DNA of 64,000 nucleotides from Danio rerio (Eukaryota > Chordata > Actinopteri > Cypriniformes > Danionidae), in NCBI RefSeq assembly GCF_049306965.1, contig NC_133197.1, forward strand, positions 2,522,501-2,586,500, written 5' to 3'. Below are positions 10,579-21,250 of the stretch, piece by piece (position 1 is the first letter of the stretch; every line of letters begins with the position of its first letter). The notes beneath the pieces were generated by a model. The model had not been told where the DNA came from, ran no database searches, and was given only the letters and a program-made list of their open reading frames with translations. The translations under genes and the position numbers were made by a program.

Positions 10579-11468
10579 GCCTCTTCGTCCTTGTGGCCCT
10601 CGTAATGTAAAGATCTAATCCTAATGTATTCATAACTGTTTTCACACATACAGTACACATTTGGTAATCATGACTAGTATCTATGTTTCAAACATCTAAA
10701 CTGGACTCTTCTCTCCCATACAGTATGGGTCTTTTCAAACATACGTGACAGTTTCAACATATGTTGTATACATTTCATGCTTTTCTCACACAGATGGCTC
10801 TCATTGTATCCCCAAGTCCCCTCTCGTGCTCTTTTATGACCCCTTTGCCTTAACCCGTCACCTGTTTTCAAAGACATATAATGGCAGATTCATAGGGCCC
10901 TCCACTCACCCAATTAAATGTGTCTTCATATAGGTTTAGTAAATAAAAATCTTCTTCAACACTTACTTTTTCAAGGAGGAAATTCATCCTCAATTTTCCT
11001 TCAAGTGTTAAATTTTGCCATATGTATTTACAAATATATAGTGTTGTGTAATTTACCCTAAGTAATAGATTACAAATTACTACTTGAAAGTTATAATCTG
11101 GTTACATTACTAATTATTATGTGTAAAATGTAAACAGATACCTTCAAGTTACTTTGTGCATCTTTACTAGGTTTTTGAAGTCAGAATTGTGGCTCTTTAA
11201 TTTATTTAAAATTGACAAGCATATGACAAAGGTTTATGCTGTTTTATTAACATTGTTTTAAAAGTTATTATAAGCCTTTTAGGAATCGCTGACACAAAGC
11301 CCCGTCACAAGCAAACGTTCAGCTAGAATTGTTTTGCTGCATTAATAACCAATTATAGCCTAGTTCCCGTTTATTTATCAGGATTTATTTCTTTCTTTTT
11401 ATTTAAGCTTTTATTCACAGTTAGGTCCTTAAATATTTCGTCATCGACACAATTCAAAACATTTTCTC
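10579..11468 (+). other. Intron 2 of B, mixed old sequence
   Basis: 10579-10960 is the partner flank of the unrecognised ORF remnant at 7865-8246. From about 10980 the sequence matches intron 2 of A, D, E and F ('tagtgttgtgtaatttaccc', then 'tagaattgttttgctgcatt'). No gene is seen. Confidence 0.6.
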
Positions 11469-12799
11469 TATACACCAACACAATGGATTTGAAATGAAAC
11501 AAACAAGATGTGCTTTAACTGCAGACTGTCAGCTTTAATTTGAGGATATTTACATCCAAATCAGGTGAACAGTGTAGGAATTACTACAGTGTGCATATGT
11601 GCCTCTCACTTGTTAAGGGACCAAAGGTAATTGGACAGAAAAATAATCAGAAATCTAACGTTCACTTTTTAATACTTGTTTGCGAATCCTTTGCAGTCAA
11701 TTACAGCCTGAAGTCTGGATATATACATCCCCTGGGTTTCATCCCTGGTGGTACTCTGCAGTTCATTTTGCCTTCAGTTTTATCTTCGGCACGTGAAATG
11801 CGTGCTCAATCTGATTCAGGTCAGGTGATAGACTTGGCCATTGCAAAACATTCCATTTGTTTCCCCTTCACTATCTCTTTGGTTGCTTTTGCAGTATGCT
11901 TTGGGTCATTCTCCATCTGCAGTGTGAAGCACCGTCCAATGAGTTCCGAAGCATTTCACTTAATATGAGCAGAAAATATTGCCGGAAACGCTTCATCCTG
12001 CTGCTTTTGTCAGCAGTCACATCATCAATAAACACAAGAGAACCAGTTCCATTGACAGCCATACATGGCCACTTTACTGTTTAAGATCATGCACAGTTCA
12101 TTTCCTTCCCCATGCTCTTCTTTTCCCGTCACTCTAGTACAAGTTGATCTTGATCTCATCTGTCCATTGGATGTTGTTCCAGCACTGTGAAGGCTTTTTT
12201 AGAACTTTACCTGGCCGTCTTGTTTTTAAGGCTCACCAATGGTTTACATTTTGTGGTAAATCCTCTGCATTCACTCTGGTGTAGTCTTTACATATACACC
12301 TACCTCCTGGAGAGTGTTCTTGTCGTTGTGTAGTTGTCCAACACAGTTGTTTCTATGGTCTTCCAGGTCTTTTGGTGTTGCTGAGCTCACTATTGTGTAT
12401 CTTCTGTTTAAGAATGTTCCACCCAGGGGTTTTGGCCATGTCTGATGTTTTTGCTATCTCTCTGAAGGGTTTGTTTTGGTTTTTTAGCCTAATGATGGCT
12501 TGCTTGACTGATAGCGACAGCTCTTTAGATCTCATCTTGAGAGTTGACAGTAACAGATTCCAAATTCGAAATGAACTCTGGACCTTTTATCTGCTCATTG
12601 TAATTGGGATAATGAAGGGAATACACACACCTGGCCATGGAACAGCTTGGAAGCCAATTGTCCAATTACTTTTGGACCCTTAACAAGTGGGAGGCAAATT
12701 TGCAAACACACCGTTCACCTGATTTTGATGTAAATATCCTCAAATTAAAGCTGACAGTCTGCAGTTAAAGCACATCTTGTTTGTTTGTTTTGGTGTATA
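11469..12799 (-). mobile_element. Decayed Tc1/mariner transposon
   Basis: Inverted repeats of more than 100 bases (tatacaccaa... at 11469 and its complement ending at 12799) enclose a minus-strand Tc1 transposase remnant. The N-terminal helix-turn-helix reads MRSKELSLSVKQAIIRLKNQ (start 12535) and ends near the GRP linker. Downstream pieces include NGTGSLVFIDDVTADKSSRM (about 12060-11990), which belongs to the DDE domain. The frame is broken several times, so it is inactive. TA at both ends fits the usual Tc1 target. Intron 2 of B carries it. Confidence 0.9.
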
Positions 12800-12914
12800 G
12801 AGCCAAAAATGTTAGAATTGCTCACACTGTCGAGCCCTGCTACCGCTTCATCTGCTGTTAGCAAACTGTTAAAAGCTAGCCTCCTAAAATGTGACTTATT
12901 TACTTCATTTTCAG

Positions 12915-13291
12915 AAGTGATGGTGAAGGAGGAGAGTGAAGAACTGAGTGACGATGACGATAAATATCATGGCATATTTGAAGAAGAAACCCAATCGGAG
13001 ATTGATCATAGTTTTTTCATGAATACAACAGCCGTAAAAGGTTTCATCTGCACTCAGTGTGGAAAGAGTTTCAGGCATAACCGCGATCTCGTTCGTCACA
13101 CGATGATCCACACTGGAGAGAAACCGTACCAGTGTTCGCACTGCGACAAGAGATTCAATGATCCAGGATACCTGAAAGCACACGAGAGGATTCACACTGG
13201 AGATAAACCATATCACTGCATTGATTGTGGGAAGAGTTACATACAATCATCTTCTCTACGAATGCACAGATTAAAATATCACAGTAAGTAG
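12915..13291 (+). CDS. Three-finger C2H2 protein B, terminal exon
   Basis: The acceptor AG is at 12913-12914. The exon continues phase 1 from exon 2 (ATG G|AA GTG ATG GTG). The leader is KEESEELSDDDDKYHG, followed by three C2H2 fingers (FICTQC, YQCSHC, YHCIDC), the last with a four-residue His-His spacing (HRLKYH). The stop TAG is at 13289-13291, inside 'cacagtaagtag'. Total length with exon 2 is 142 residues. It is the short member of the B/C pair and the close counterpart of G. Three fingers are enough to read about nine base pairs. The stop overlaps a sequence that looks like a splice donor (AGTAAGT), so some transcripts could splice onward to C. That is inference. Confidence 0.85.
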
Positions 13292-13577
13292 ATCATCTAA
13301 AGATCCAGACCTACCATCAGGATAGCAACACACCACTCTTGCATGGCACAAACCCTTGAAATCAATTAGTTTCATAGTGCAGCACTCCCAAGAATGTTGG
13401 TAATTGCAAACATGAATTTGAAGTGTGAAAAGACCGAGCAAATTAAGACCTGTGGAGTCATTTGTAAGACTGTAGCCTAGTTCTGTGAAACATTTCATTT
13501 ATTCAAACAACAGAATACATCAGTTAACGTAGACTACTAAATGATCAACGTTTAGCAGACCTGATGGAGCTGCGCAG
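13292..13577 (+). other. Spacer after B shared with the spacer after G
   Basis: 'tagatcatctaaagatccag' and 'agcagacctgatggagctg' have counterparts after G (56428 and about 57025). This shows that B-C and G-H descend from one duplicated pair. No gene is seen. Confidence 0.65.
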
Positions 13578-14722
13578 CAAGGTTTTTATAGTTAACGAAA
13601 ACGAATGAAAAAACTAAAATGTAAAATAACTGTCGTTAACTGAAATAAAAATAAAAACGAGTTTTTTTTAACTGAAAGTATTGTGTACAAACAAAACTGA
13701 AACTAGCTAAAATTATAGCAAAAACCTCCTTTGTTTTCATATTTGTAAATGTATTTAATGCATAATCTTACTGTAAGCCGTTCAGAAGTAAATCTAATTC
13801 GCGCTGCAGGTGTTTGACTCTTTCGCACCTCTGAGTCTGTAGTCCTGCTGCCATTGGCCAGATCGAGCCGGTTCTCCTCCAGTCATCCTCGCTGTTGCTC
13901 TCACAACAAAAACAAGTGGACAGGACAGCAGCACGGTGACAGCATTAAATACAGAGACCTAAATCTATTACTTTAACACATTTGTGCCCAATAATGGGTT
14001 TATTTCTGTATCGCAATAGCGAAGGAATCTTTTTAACCGGATCTTCTAAGTGAACCGGTTGAACTAGTTCACCAGATCGAACTGAACCAGTTGAAATGAT
14101 TCGTATCTCCTGTAAGAACTTATCCTCAAACAACTTACTTTTTAACAAGTCTAATACCCCCCTCTGACTCTAAATAAACCAATATATACTTTCTTTCAAT
14201 TATTAGAACAGTAACGTTACACTGAGATCAAATTTGAGAAGCGGTGAATGGATAATACGGCACATGCGTGATTCAGTGAACCAAATACAAATAATACATG
14301 AAAGGCTGCTGTGACTGAACTAAACTTGATCAACAGCACCGCAGGTAAACCAAGAGCTTAGCTGAGAGGATCTGGTGAAAAACGTAAGTTTATTTCATAA
14401 CAGAAAATCGTAAATATGTGAACCATGCTTCAGTTGGGTTGCAAAACTTTACTGCAAGACATTTTTTAGATCATGGTGGTGTTTTAACTGACTGAAATAT
14501 CTATTGCTGACTACATAATGTTGAGTCCTAACATCCGCGTTAAAGATCTGAACTTTCCATCACTACTGTGTATGTAACCTCAGAAGCAGACTTGCACTCA
14601 TGTTGTACTTAAGGCTGCTATCTTGTGGACTGTTGTATTTGAGTTTGAGGATGGGTATAGTAGTGGTAGATGATAGTGTTCATATATCCTCTAAATACAT
14701 ATATTTATTATTATTATTTTTA

Positions 14723-15381
14723 AGATTTATTTTTGGCCTTTATTAGATAGCACAGTATTGAGACAGGAAGCGAAGTGGGAGAGAGAGAGGGGGTAGGGTA
14801 GGGAAATGTCCTCAAGCCGGGATTCGAACTCGCGATGCCCTGACGTGCTATTGCAGTGGTTCTCAAAGTGGGGGTCGGGACCCCTTGAGGGTCGCGGAAC
14901 AATGAAGGGGGGTCGCCTGGTGATTTCCAAAAATCTACTTATTATTATTATTATTAGACCATAAGAATTACCATATTTTATCCATAACCAACTGAAGAGG
15001 AAAAAACAGCCGTTTATAGTTACTATAGTAGCTTATTTACTTGTTCTATTGGATTGCGACCCCTGGGGTAAATACATTATTTTAAAAACAGCAATAGTGT
15101 TAGATGCAGCAGATGGATTTTTATAACACCAGGTTAAACTTTCTGGCCCATTTACAGCACTGAAATACATTTAAAAAATTAAACGAAGAATAGACTTTGG
15201 TCTATTGGTGTGTGTGTGTGCGCCAATGCATGCAAGTTTTCTGTATTTATAACCACCTCAGGGGATATTGGGGGTCGCGAGTCACTGGTATTGTTATTTT
15301 AGGGGTCGTGTGCTGAAAAGTTTGGGAACCCCTGTGCTATTGCACCATATGTCGGTGCGCTAACCACTAGGCTATTGCGCT
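14723..15381 (-). mobile_element. tRNA-derived SINE, minus strand, split by a hAT
   Basis: Reading the minus strand from 15381: 'tagcctagtggttagcgc' (box A), then after removal of the inserted element 'gcgagttcgaatcccgg' (box B), then a tail ending 'aataaaggcc'. The same SINE lies at 53985-55766. Pieces: 15343-15381 and 14723-14853. Confidence 0.85.
14854..15334. mobile_element. hAT element inside the SINE (8-bp duplication tgctattg)
   Basis: Starts cagtggttctcaaag and ends ttgggaacccctg. The octamer tgctattg is at 14846-14853 and 15335-15342. Length 481 bp, non-autonomous. The exact duplication and the CAGNGG-type end are hAT hallmarks. Confidence 0.9.
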
Positions 15382-15725
15382 GTACTCTGTTGATTCTAAA
15401 AAAAAATTTTTGGAAAAATCTAAACTAATACTGAAACTAATAAAAACTAAACTAAAATTCAATGCATAGAAAAAATTCAATACATAGAAACTAATAAAAA
15501 CTAGTAAATCTGCCTCTAAAATGTAATTAAAACTAACTGAATTTGAAAACAAAGTCAAAACAAAATAGAAACTAAAACTGATGAAAAATCAAAAACTATT
15601 ATAACCTTGCTGCACAGTTGTGCTTTGTTTCACATGTAGGATCTCATCGCCCTGTTAGAGCGCTTTCTGCCGTTAGCAAAACGGCTAAAAACTAGCCTCT
15701 AATAATTAATTTACTTCGTTTTCAG

Positions 15726-16855
15726 GTCTGATGATGGAGGAGAGTGAAGCACTGAGTGAAGATGAAGATAAAACTCAGTCAAAGTCTGAAGACGGTTTTT
15801 TATTTAATACAGCAGCTGTGACAGGATTCATCTGCAGTCTGTGTGGAAAGAGTTTCAATTGTAAATACTATTTCAAGCTTCACATGATGATCCACACTGG
15901 AGAGAAACCGTACAAATGCGACCAATGCGACAAAACATTTTTGAAGCCTTCAGACCTGAAGAGCCATATTAGAGTTCACACAAACGAGAGGCCTTACTCA
16001 TGCGCTGAGTGTGGGAAGAGTTTTACCCATCAACTTTATCTAAAAGCACATGAGAAGATCCACAGTGGCGTGAGAGAGTTTGCGTGCGATAAGTGCGACA
16101 AGACTTTTCTAAGAGCTGGAAACTTGAAACGACACCAGAAGACTCACGCTAAAGATAAACCTGGTATTCAGTCGAGCAGCAGCATGAGATTCGAGCAGCC
16201 ACAAATCCTGAAAACACACAAGGGGACTCGCACCGAGGAGAAACCGGACAGTCAGTCAAACTGCAGCACGAGATTCGAACAGCCACAAATCCTGAAAACA
16301 CATGAGACGAATCACACTGAAGAGAAGCCGGACAATGAGTCAAACTGCAGCACGAGATTCGAGCAGCCACAAATCCTGAAAACACACGAGAGGACTCACA
16401 CTGAAGAGAAACTATACACGTGTATTGAGTGCGGGAACAGTTTCATGAAATTTTCATGGCTCTTTCACCACATGAAGAGCCACACCGGAGAGAGAGCACA
16501 CAAATGTGATCAGTGCAGCAAAACATTTTCAAACCATTCAGGCCTGAAGGAACATCTCCGAGTTCACACAAACGAGAAGCCTTATTCCTGCGCCGAGTGT
16601 GGAAAGAGTTTCAGATATCGGTCAAATTTAAAAGACCACGAGAAGCTCCACACCGGTGTGAAAGAGCATGTGTGCTTAGAGTGTGGGAAGGGGTTTATTA
16701 GAGCTCGGGTACTGAAACAACACCAGAGGATCCACACTGGAGAGAAACCGTACCCGTGTTCGCAATGCGACATGAGATTCAGACTGTTACAAAACCTGAA
16801 ACACCACCAGAAGATTCACACTGGAGAGATGGCGAACACGCAATCAGTGTCTTAA
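15726..16855 (+). CDS. C2H2 zinc-finger protein C with zinc-less finger block, terminal exon
   Basis: The acceptor AG is at 15724-15725 in the usual 'ttacttcgttttcag' context. The exon keeps phase 1, so it can be joined to exon 2 of B (393 residues). There is no exon 1 or exon 2 between B and C. In the 374-residue frame from 15731, a short acidic leader precedes fingers at 28-residue spacing starting near residue 33. Fingers 1-4 are canonical (FICSLC, YKCDQC, YSCAEC, FACDKC). Residues about 145-228 are three finger-length repeats that keep F-x(5)-L-x2-H spacing but lack one or both cysteines. Five canonical fingers follow (YTCIEC, HKCDQC, YSCAEC, HVCLEC, YPCSQC). The end is TGEMANTQSVS and stop TAA 16853-16855. 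The zinc-less block may act as a spacer between two finger arrays. Whether C is used as an alternative last exon or is a stranded exon is open. Confidence 0.8.
16163..16414 (+). repeat. Triplicated 84-bp zinc-less finger unit in C
   Basis: Three units of 28 codons each contain RFEQPQILKTH. In the first unit both Cys positions are Ser or other residues and the last His is Arg. In the second and third the first Cys is lost and the second Cys and both His remain. All three stay in frame, so amplification followed or accompanied loss of zinc binding. Confidence 0.9.
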
Positions 16856-16975
16856 TGAACATGAGGATCCACACTTGAGAGACGACACACAAGTGGGATC
16901 AATGCGGCAAAACATTTTGGAAGGCTTCACCACTGAAGAAACATCTTCAAGTTCATAGAAAGGAGAAGGTTTAGC
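16856..16975 (+). pseudogene. Decayed finger remnant after C
   Basis: Directly after the stop the sequence still reads NMRIHT, then after a stop KWDQCGKTFWKASPLKKHLQ. This corresponds to the penultimate and last fingers of longer paralogues such as H. The array of C was once longer. Confidence 0.75.
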
Positions 16976-17390
16976 CATGTTCTTTAGCTCCATCAGCCCC
17001 CAACAAGAATTTCCTAATGATTTTTCATGAGAGAACTCAAGCAAAAAACAGTCAGTTATAGTGTACAACTCTTAAGCAGCCTTATGTCCTCAGCAACTTT
17101 AACTAAACTGAAGAACAACCTGAGAAATCCATCTGAAACCGAGTTATTTTTGAGTTTGTTGTAGAAGTTTGAATCAGATAAGGGAGTTTGATCTGCCATT
17201 GTTCTGTGGTAGTTCGGCAGTCAGTGGGTTTGTTTTGGAGCTCCGGCTTGTTTGACATGCAATTCATCACCAAACAGATTACCAAAGTGAAATTCTGGTT
17301 CCTAAACACCTTTGTGCAGTATTAAAACTATACCGTTGCCTTTGGGGGACTTTTTTATCGTAGGGGTTGGGTCGGGCTCGCTTTGATCTT
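16976..17390 (+). other. Conserved 3' module after C (cut off by transposon)
   Basis: The block starting 'ccatgttctttagctccatc' and running through 'ttggagctccggcttgtttg' is shared with D, E and H (F retains only its later part). Here it is interrupted by the element at 17391, so the AATAAA end is missing. Likely 3' untranslated sequence. Confidence 0.6.
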
Positions 17391-17866
17391 GAGTGTGCAC
17401 TCACACTATGTTATCCGAACCCCAGTTTGTTTGACAAGTGTGAGTGCTCCGAATCTGCTCAGGTGCAGTTCACTTGGCCGGCCCTGGCCCGGTTTGGAAA
17501 TGGTGTGCCAGAGCGCGGTGCACTTGTAATGTGAGTGCAAAGCATGCCTAAGCTCGAAACTAAAGACGTTTCATATGTGTTTATTAATCATTCTTACTGT
17601 TCGGTGAATGCAAACTGTCGTAGTTTAGTGAAGACGCAAACCCCTCACTGCACGACAGCTGCACCTTCAACAAACCTCCTAATACCTGCAGCTCGAGGAC
17701 TTTGATTGTTTATGAGCGTCAAAAGTGGCTGATCTTTTCAGCAAAATGTCTGACTGTGTGTCACCGTATCTCAAACAACTAAAACGATATAATTTCAGCC
17801 CGTTTAAAGCAACTGTACAGTGTGAGAACGATTTATTAATCATTCTTACTGTTCAATGAACACTAA

Positions 17867-18645
17867 TGCCGAGTTCAGACTGCATGATTTTCAAACTAGT
17901 CGTGTCACAGATGTTTTCACACTGCATGACTATCTGGGCTAGCGTTTCGTCGCTGCTTTGTTTACACTGCAAGATGGTTCGGCGACATGGACATTCACAT
18001 TGCATGACTTTACTATAGGAAGATTCGCCGACAACTTCGTCCAAACTACCGTCTCATAGCCAAAAACACGCCGTATATCTTTTGTTATTAACTACATAAT
18101 GAGAAAGAAGCCTTTAATGGGGTAGAACATGTACTTATTTGCTCACCTGGGTTTAAAGGGAATTAGCCATTTCTCCTTAACGTTGATAATAAACTAATTT
18201 CTTTCTGTATGAAACGTCAAACAGACATGGTTGCTCCTGAGTCCTGTCAAACCTCCACTAGTTTTTCCTCCATTTCGTGGGTCTAAATAAACCGAAAAAG
18301 AGCGCTTTACTTCTCCCCTAGCCTCCCGCTGACCTGCAGCAGGTATACACACACACACACACACACAAGTGAAAGCTGCTCTCTTATTGGCTGTAGGCGA
18401 TCGCTGATGTTATTTTCAGTCAAAATTCACACGCCATGATTTGAATCATCGACAGCTCCAGATATTTAGCACGCCAAATATCTTACAGGCATCGGCGACT
18501 CATCGGCGATTCTCTCAGATTGCGTCTTTGATCGTTCATACTGTGTGATTGTCACTCACGTGCACGAGCAGCGATTTGCCTGTGATTTCAGGCATTTGTC
18601 GGCGAGCCAAAATCGGGGCTAAAATCACGCAGTCTGAACTAGGCA
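17867..18645. mobile_element. Harbinger-like MITE with TAA duplication
   Basis: The termini tgccgagttcagactgcatg and (reverse strand) tgcctagttcagactgcgtg are inverted repeats. TAA is at 17864-17866 and 18646-18648, the 3-bp TWA target typical of PIF/Harbinger elements. There is no transposase. The interior repeats 'gcatgact' and 'gactcatcggcgat' motifs. Confidence 0.8.
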
Positions 18646-18831
18646 TAACTGTTGTAGATTATTAAGGAGGCAACCCCTCACTGCACAACAGCTGCACCTT
18701 CAGCAAACCTCCTAATACGTGCAGCACGAGGACTTTCTGAACATTTATGAGCGTCAGAAATGGTGGATCTGTTTGGTGAAATATTTGACTGTCTCACTAC
18801 ATCCCAAACGACTAAAATTATATAACTAGGC

Positions 18832-20240
18832 CCACACGGAATCTGCGCACGCAGATTTTTAGCCTATCAATAATTCTGTTTATTTACTTGAGTAAATGTG
18901 TGTAAATCTATATTTATTCAGTTTTTAAATTAGTTACAGTAATATTATTGACTATGAAAATGTTCATCTGATTTATGTACAACTGTTTGCGCAGTAATAC
19001 TTTCTGTCTTTTAGTAGATATGTTATATGAGAGACTTGCTTTGGTTACCAAATAAAGTAAATTTAATTGGATTTGAATTTTAAACATTAAATACAAATTT
19101 AAAAGATATTACTTTTTTATTTCACATATTATGGTTTTAGTTACAATACTCCCAAAATAATTCCGCAGAAATTTGCAGATTTTTATGTTTAAATTGTTTA
19201 TTGTGAAAAAACAAACATTACATCAGTACAGATAGTTACATATCATTCTATTTCTTTTTTTTTACAAGAGACAAAAAAATAATAACAAAATATATATATA
19301 TATATGTATAATAAAAAAGAGAAATGTTAATAATAATAATGATAATAATAAAAGAGGAAAAGAAAAATAGAAACATAAGTATTAAGTGTACTGAAAATTA
19401 CAACCAAATATCACAATCAAATGTTCAGATACATTGTCAATGTTGAAAGTAAATATTTACAATTAAACGGTATAAAATGGTATTAGATAAAACAAAGTTT
19501 AATTAATACGAAATAAATTAAAAAGGGAGGGAACTCAGGAGAGTGCATCTATTAAATGGAAGGCAATACCTTAAGAGAGTTAAAGTTATAAAACATTGCC
19601 ACTTTTTAAAGAAATTAGTTTTCCCAGTGCATCTAACCTTTTCCAACTTAAGAAAATGCATGGTATCTACAAGCCATTGGGATGTAGTTGGAGGCTTATT
19701 TGATTTCCAGTGAAGTAGTATACGACGCCTGGCTATTAGTGAGGTAAAGGCCAAAACATCAAGTTGTTTATAATTAAATTGGGACCAAATCTTTGGAACC
19801 CCAAAAATGGCAACATCAGGGGATGGGTTTATATTTACCTGCAACACCTTGGACATAATTGTAAAATAATTAATCCAATAATTCTGTAATAGTGGGCACA
19901 TAAAGAACATATAACTCAAATTACACCTTGGTGCATGACATCTGTCACATCTGTCATCGGTATTGGGAAAAATTTCAGATAGCCTGGTTTTTGAGAAATG
20001 GACTCTATGAAAGACTTTGAATTGTATCAGACTAAGCCGAGCGCAAATTGTACTAGAACGTATTCTCTGCAGTGCACCAAGCCACCATTCCTCCTCAAAA
20101 CATATTCCCAATTCATTTTCCCAAGATTTCTTAATTTTAGTAAGAGAACCATCATTCAAGCTCAAAATGCACCCAAATCTGCAGATTTTTACCAAAACTC
20201 CCCGCAGAAATAGCCAAAAACGTCTGCAGATTCCGTCTGG
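18832..20240. mobile_element. TIR element with CCANACGGAATCTGC ends
   Basis: The left end ccacacggaatctgc and the right end (reverse strand) ccagacggaatctgc are inverted repeats. It is inserted in the outer element 17391-20377 and is itself split by an L1 fragment. The rest of its interior is short and non-coding. Confidence 0.7.
19186..20179 (-). mobile_element. L1-type LINE fragment (ORF2 C-terminus), minus strand
   Basis: A 245-codon ORF (20255 to 19518, entering from flanking DNA) encodes the L1 ORF2 C-terminal domain. It reads SSTICARLSLIQFKVFHRVH, then CDRCHAPRCNLSYMFFMCPL with the Cys-rich motif, then a tail ending SSLPF. A 3' untranslated part with an AT microsatellite (19290-19305) and AATAAA near the 3' end follows. 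The 12-mer tgcagattttta at 19174-19185 and 20180-20191 is the target duplication. 5'-truncated; the ORF is still open, so the insertion is fairly young. Confidence 0.88.
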
Positions 20241-20377
20241 CAATAGATCCATCATTCATGACGCAAGCGTGCTCGAGTTCAGAAGGCAAATGCTGTGAGT
20301 GCGGGCCATCGGGGGAGAGGGGACAGTACCGCTTCGGCACATTTCAAGCAACTGTACCTAGTGTGAGTACGCCCTGA

Positions 20378-20721
20378 GAGACCCTTGCCACAATGATGTA
20401 GGCTATTTAAGGGTGCTTTCACACCTGTAGATTGATTCTCTAATTCTGAAACGGGGATTAACATTGTTACGATGTTGCGTTTTGCTCTTGGTGCGGTTCG
20501 CTTTCACAAGGCAACGTTTCTAAACGGACCAAAAGAGCTAAAATGGGTCACATCATGCGAGTGAATTCTCCTCACATTGGTCAGAGTTCAATGGTTTATT
20601 TTTTTATTCCATGGTCCGCTCAGCTGTCATGCATCCTTATTTTAATTTATGATGATAACCAATAAGACATTATAAGGGAAAAGATTAGCTTTCATTTTAA
20701 ATGATGACACCCACCCAAATA
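20378..20721. other. Possible transposon end, otherwise nothing clear
   Basis: 'agggtgctttcacacctgta' near 20409 is a common start of fish non-autonomous DNA elements, but I found no matching right end. No coding region. Confidence 0.35.
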
Positions 20722-21250
20722 TACAGGGTGGGCCATTTATATGGATACACCTTAATAAAATGGGAATGGTTGATGATATTAACGTCCTGTTTGTGGCACA
20801 TTAGGATGTGAGGGGGCAAACTTTTCAAAATGGGTGGTGATCATGGTGCCCATTTTGAAGTCGGCCATCTTGGATCCAACTTTTGTTTTTTTTAATAGGA
20901 AGTGGGTCATGTGACACATCAAACTCATTGGGAATTTCACAAGAAAAACAATGGTGTGTTTGGTTTTAACGTAACTTTATTCTTTCCTGAGTTATTTACA
21001 AGTTTCTGACCAATTATAAAATGTGTTCAATGTGTTGGATTGTCAGTGAAACCCTCTTCTCCCACTCTTCACACACTGATAGCAACACCACAGGAGAAAT
21101 GCCAGCACAGGCTTCCAGTATCCGTAGTTTCAGGTGCTGCACACCTTGTATCTAAAAAACAAAAGTTGGATCCAAGATGGCCGACTTCAAAATGGTCACT
21201 GCTTAATTTGGCCAACTACACTACTTTATTTCAATACTGGTCATTTCGGT
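20722..21250. mobile_element. Mariner-like DNA transposon remnant
   Basis: Begins after TA with cagggtgggccatttatatg, an end I associate with Tc1/mariner-type elements of fish. The blocks 'gaagtcggccatcttggatc' (about 20860) and its reverse complement (about 21165) form an internal inverted repeat. The right terminus is missing. Non-coding. Confidence 0.5.

Larger units (their letters stand above)
13578..15609. mobile_element. hAT-like TIR element between B and C
   Basis: The ends caaggtttttatagtt and (reverse strand) caaggttataatagtt are inverted repeats. Octamers ctgcgcag (13570-13577) and ctgcacag (15610-15617) look like an 8-bp target duplication. The interior is A-rich near the ends and carries a SINE (14723-15381) with its own insertion. 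No transposase seen. Confidence 0.75.
17391..20377. mobile_element. Outer TIR element holding three further insertions
   Basis: The left end 'gcactcacactatg' and the right end (reverse strand 'gcgtactcacactagg') are inverted repeats. The inner sequence is related, in reverse orientation, to the element at 58029-58626. It is internally duplicated: 17580-17830 and 18650-18830 share 'cccctcactgcac'. Inside it lie 17867-18645 and 18832-20240, and an L1 fragment inside the latter. The stack is the longest unbroken mobile-element block of the window. Confidence 0.65.

Noticed and set aside
11540-11968. 142-codon plus-strand ORF as a host gene
   Set aside because: It is antisense to a decayed Tc1 transposase and lies in the transposon.
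14800-15381. tRNA gene (A and B boxes on the minus strand)
   Set aside because: The boxes are part of a SINE with tail and are split by a hAT; no cloverleaf can be drawn. The same applies to 54060-55766 and 50300-50385.
16149-16385. Minus-strand ORF opposite the zinc-less repeat in C
   Set aside because: A shadow of the 84-bp repeats; repetitive and without a known motif.
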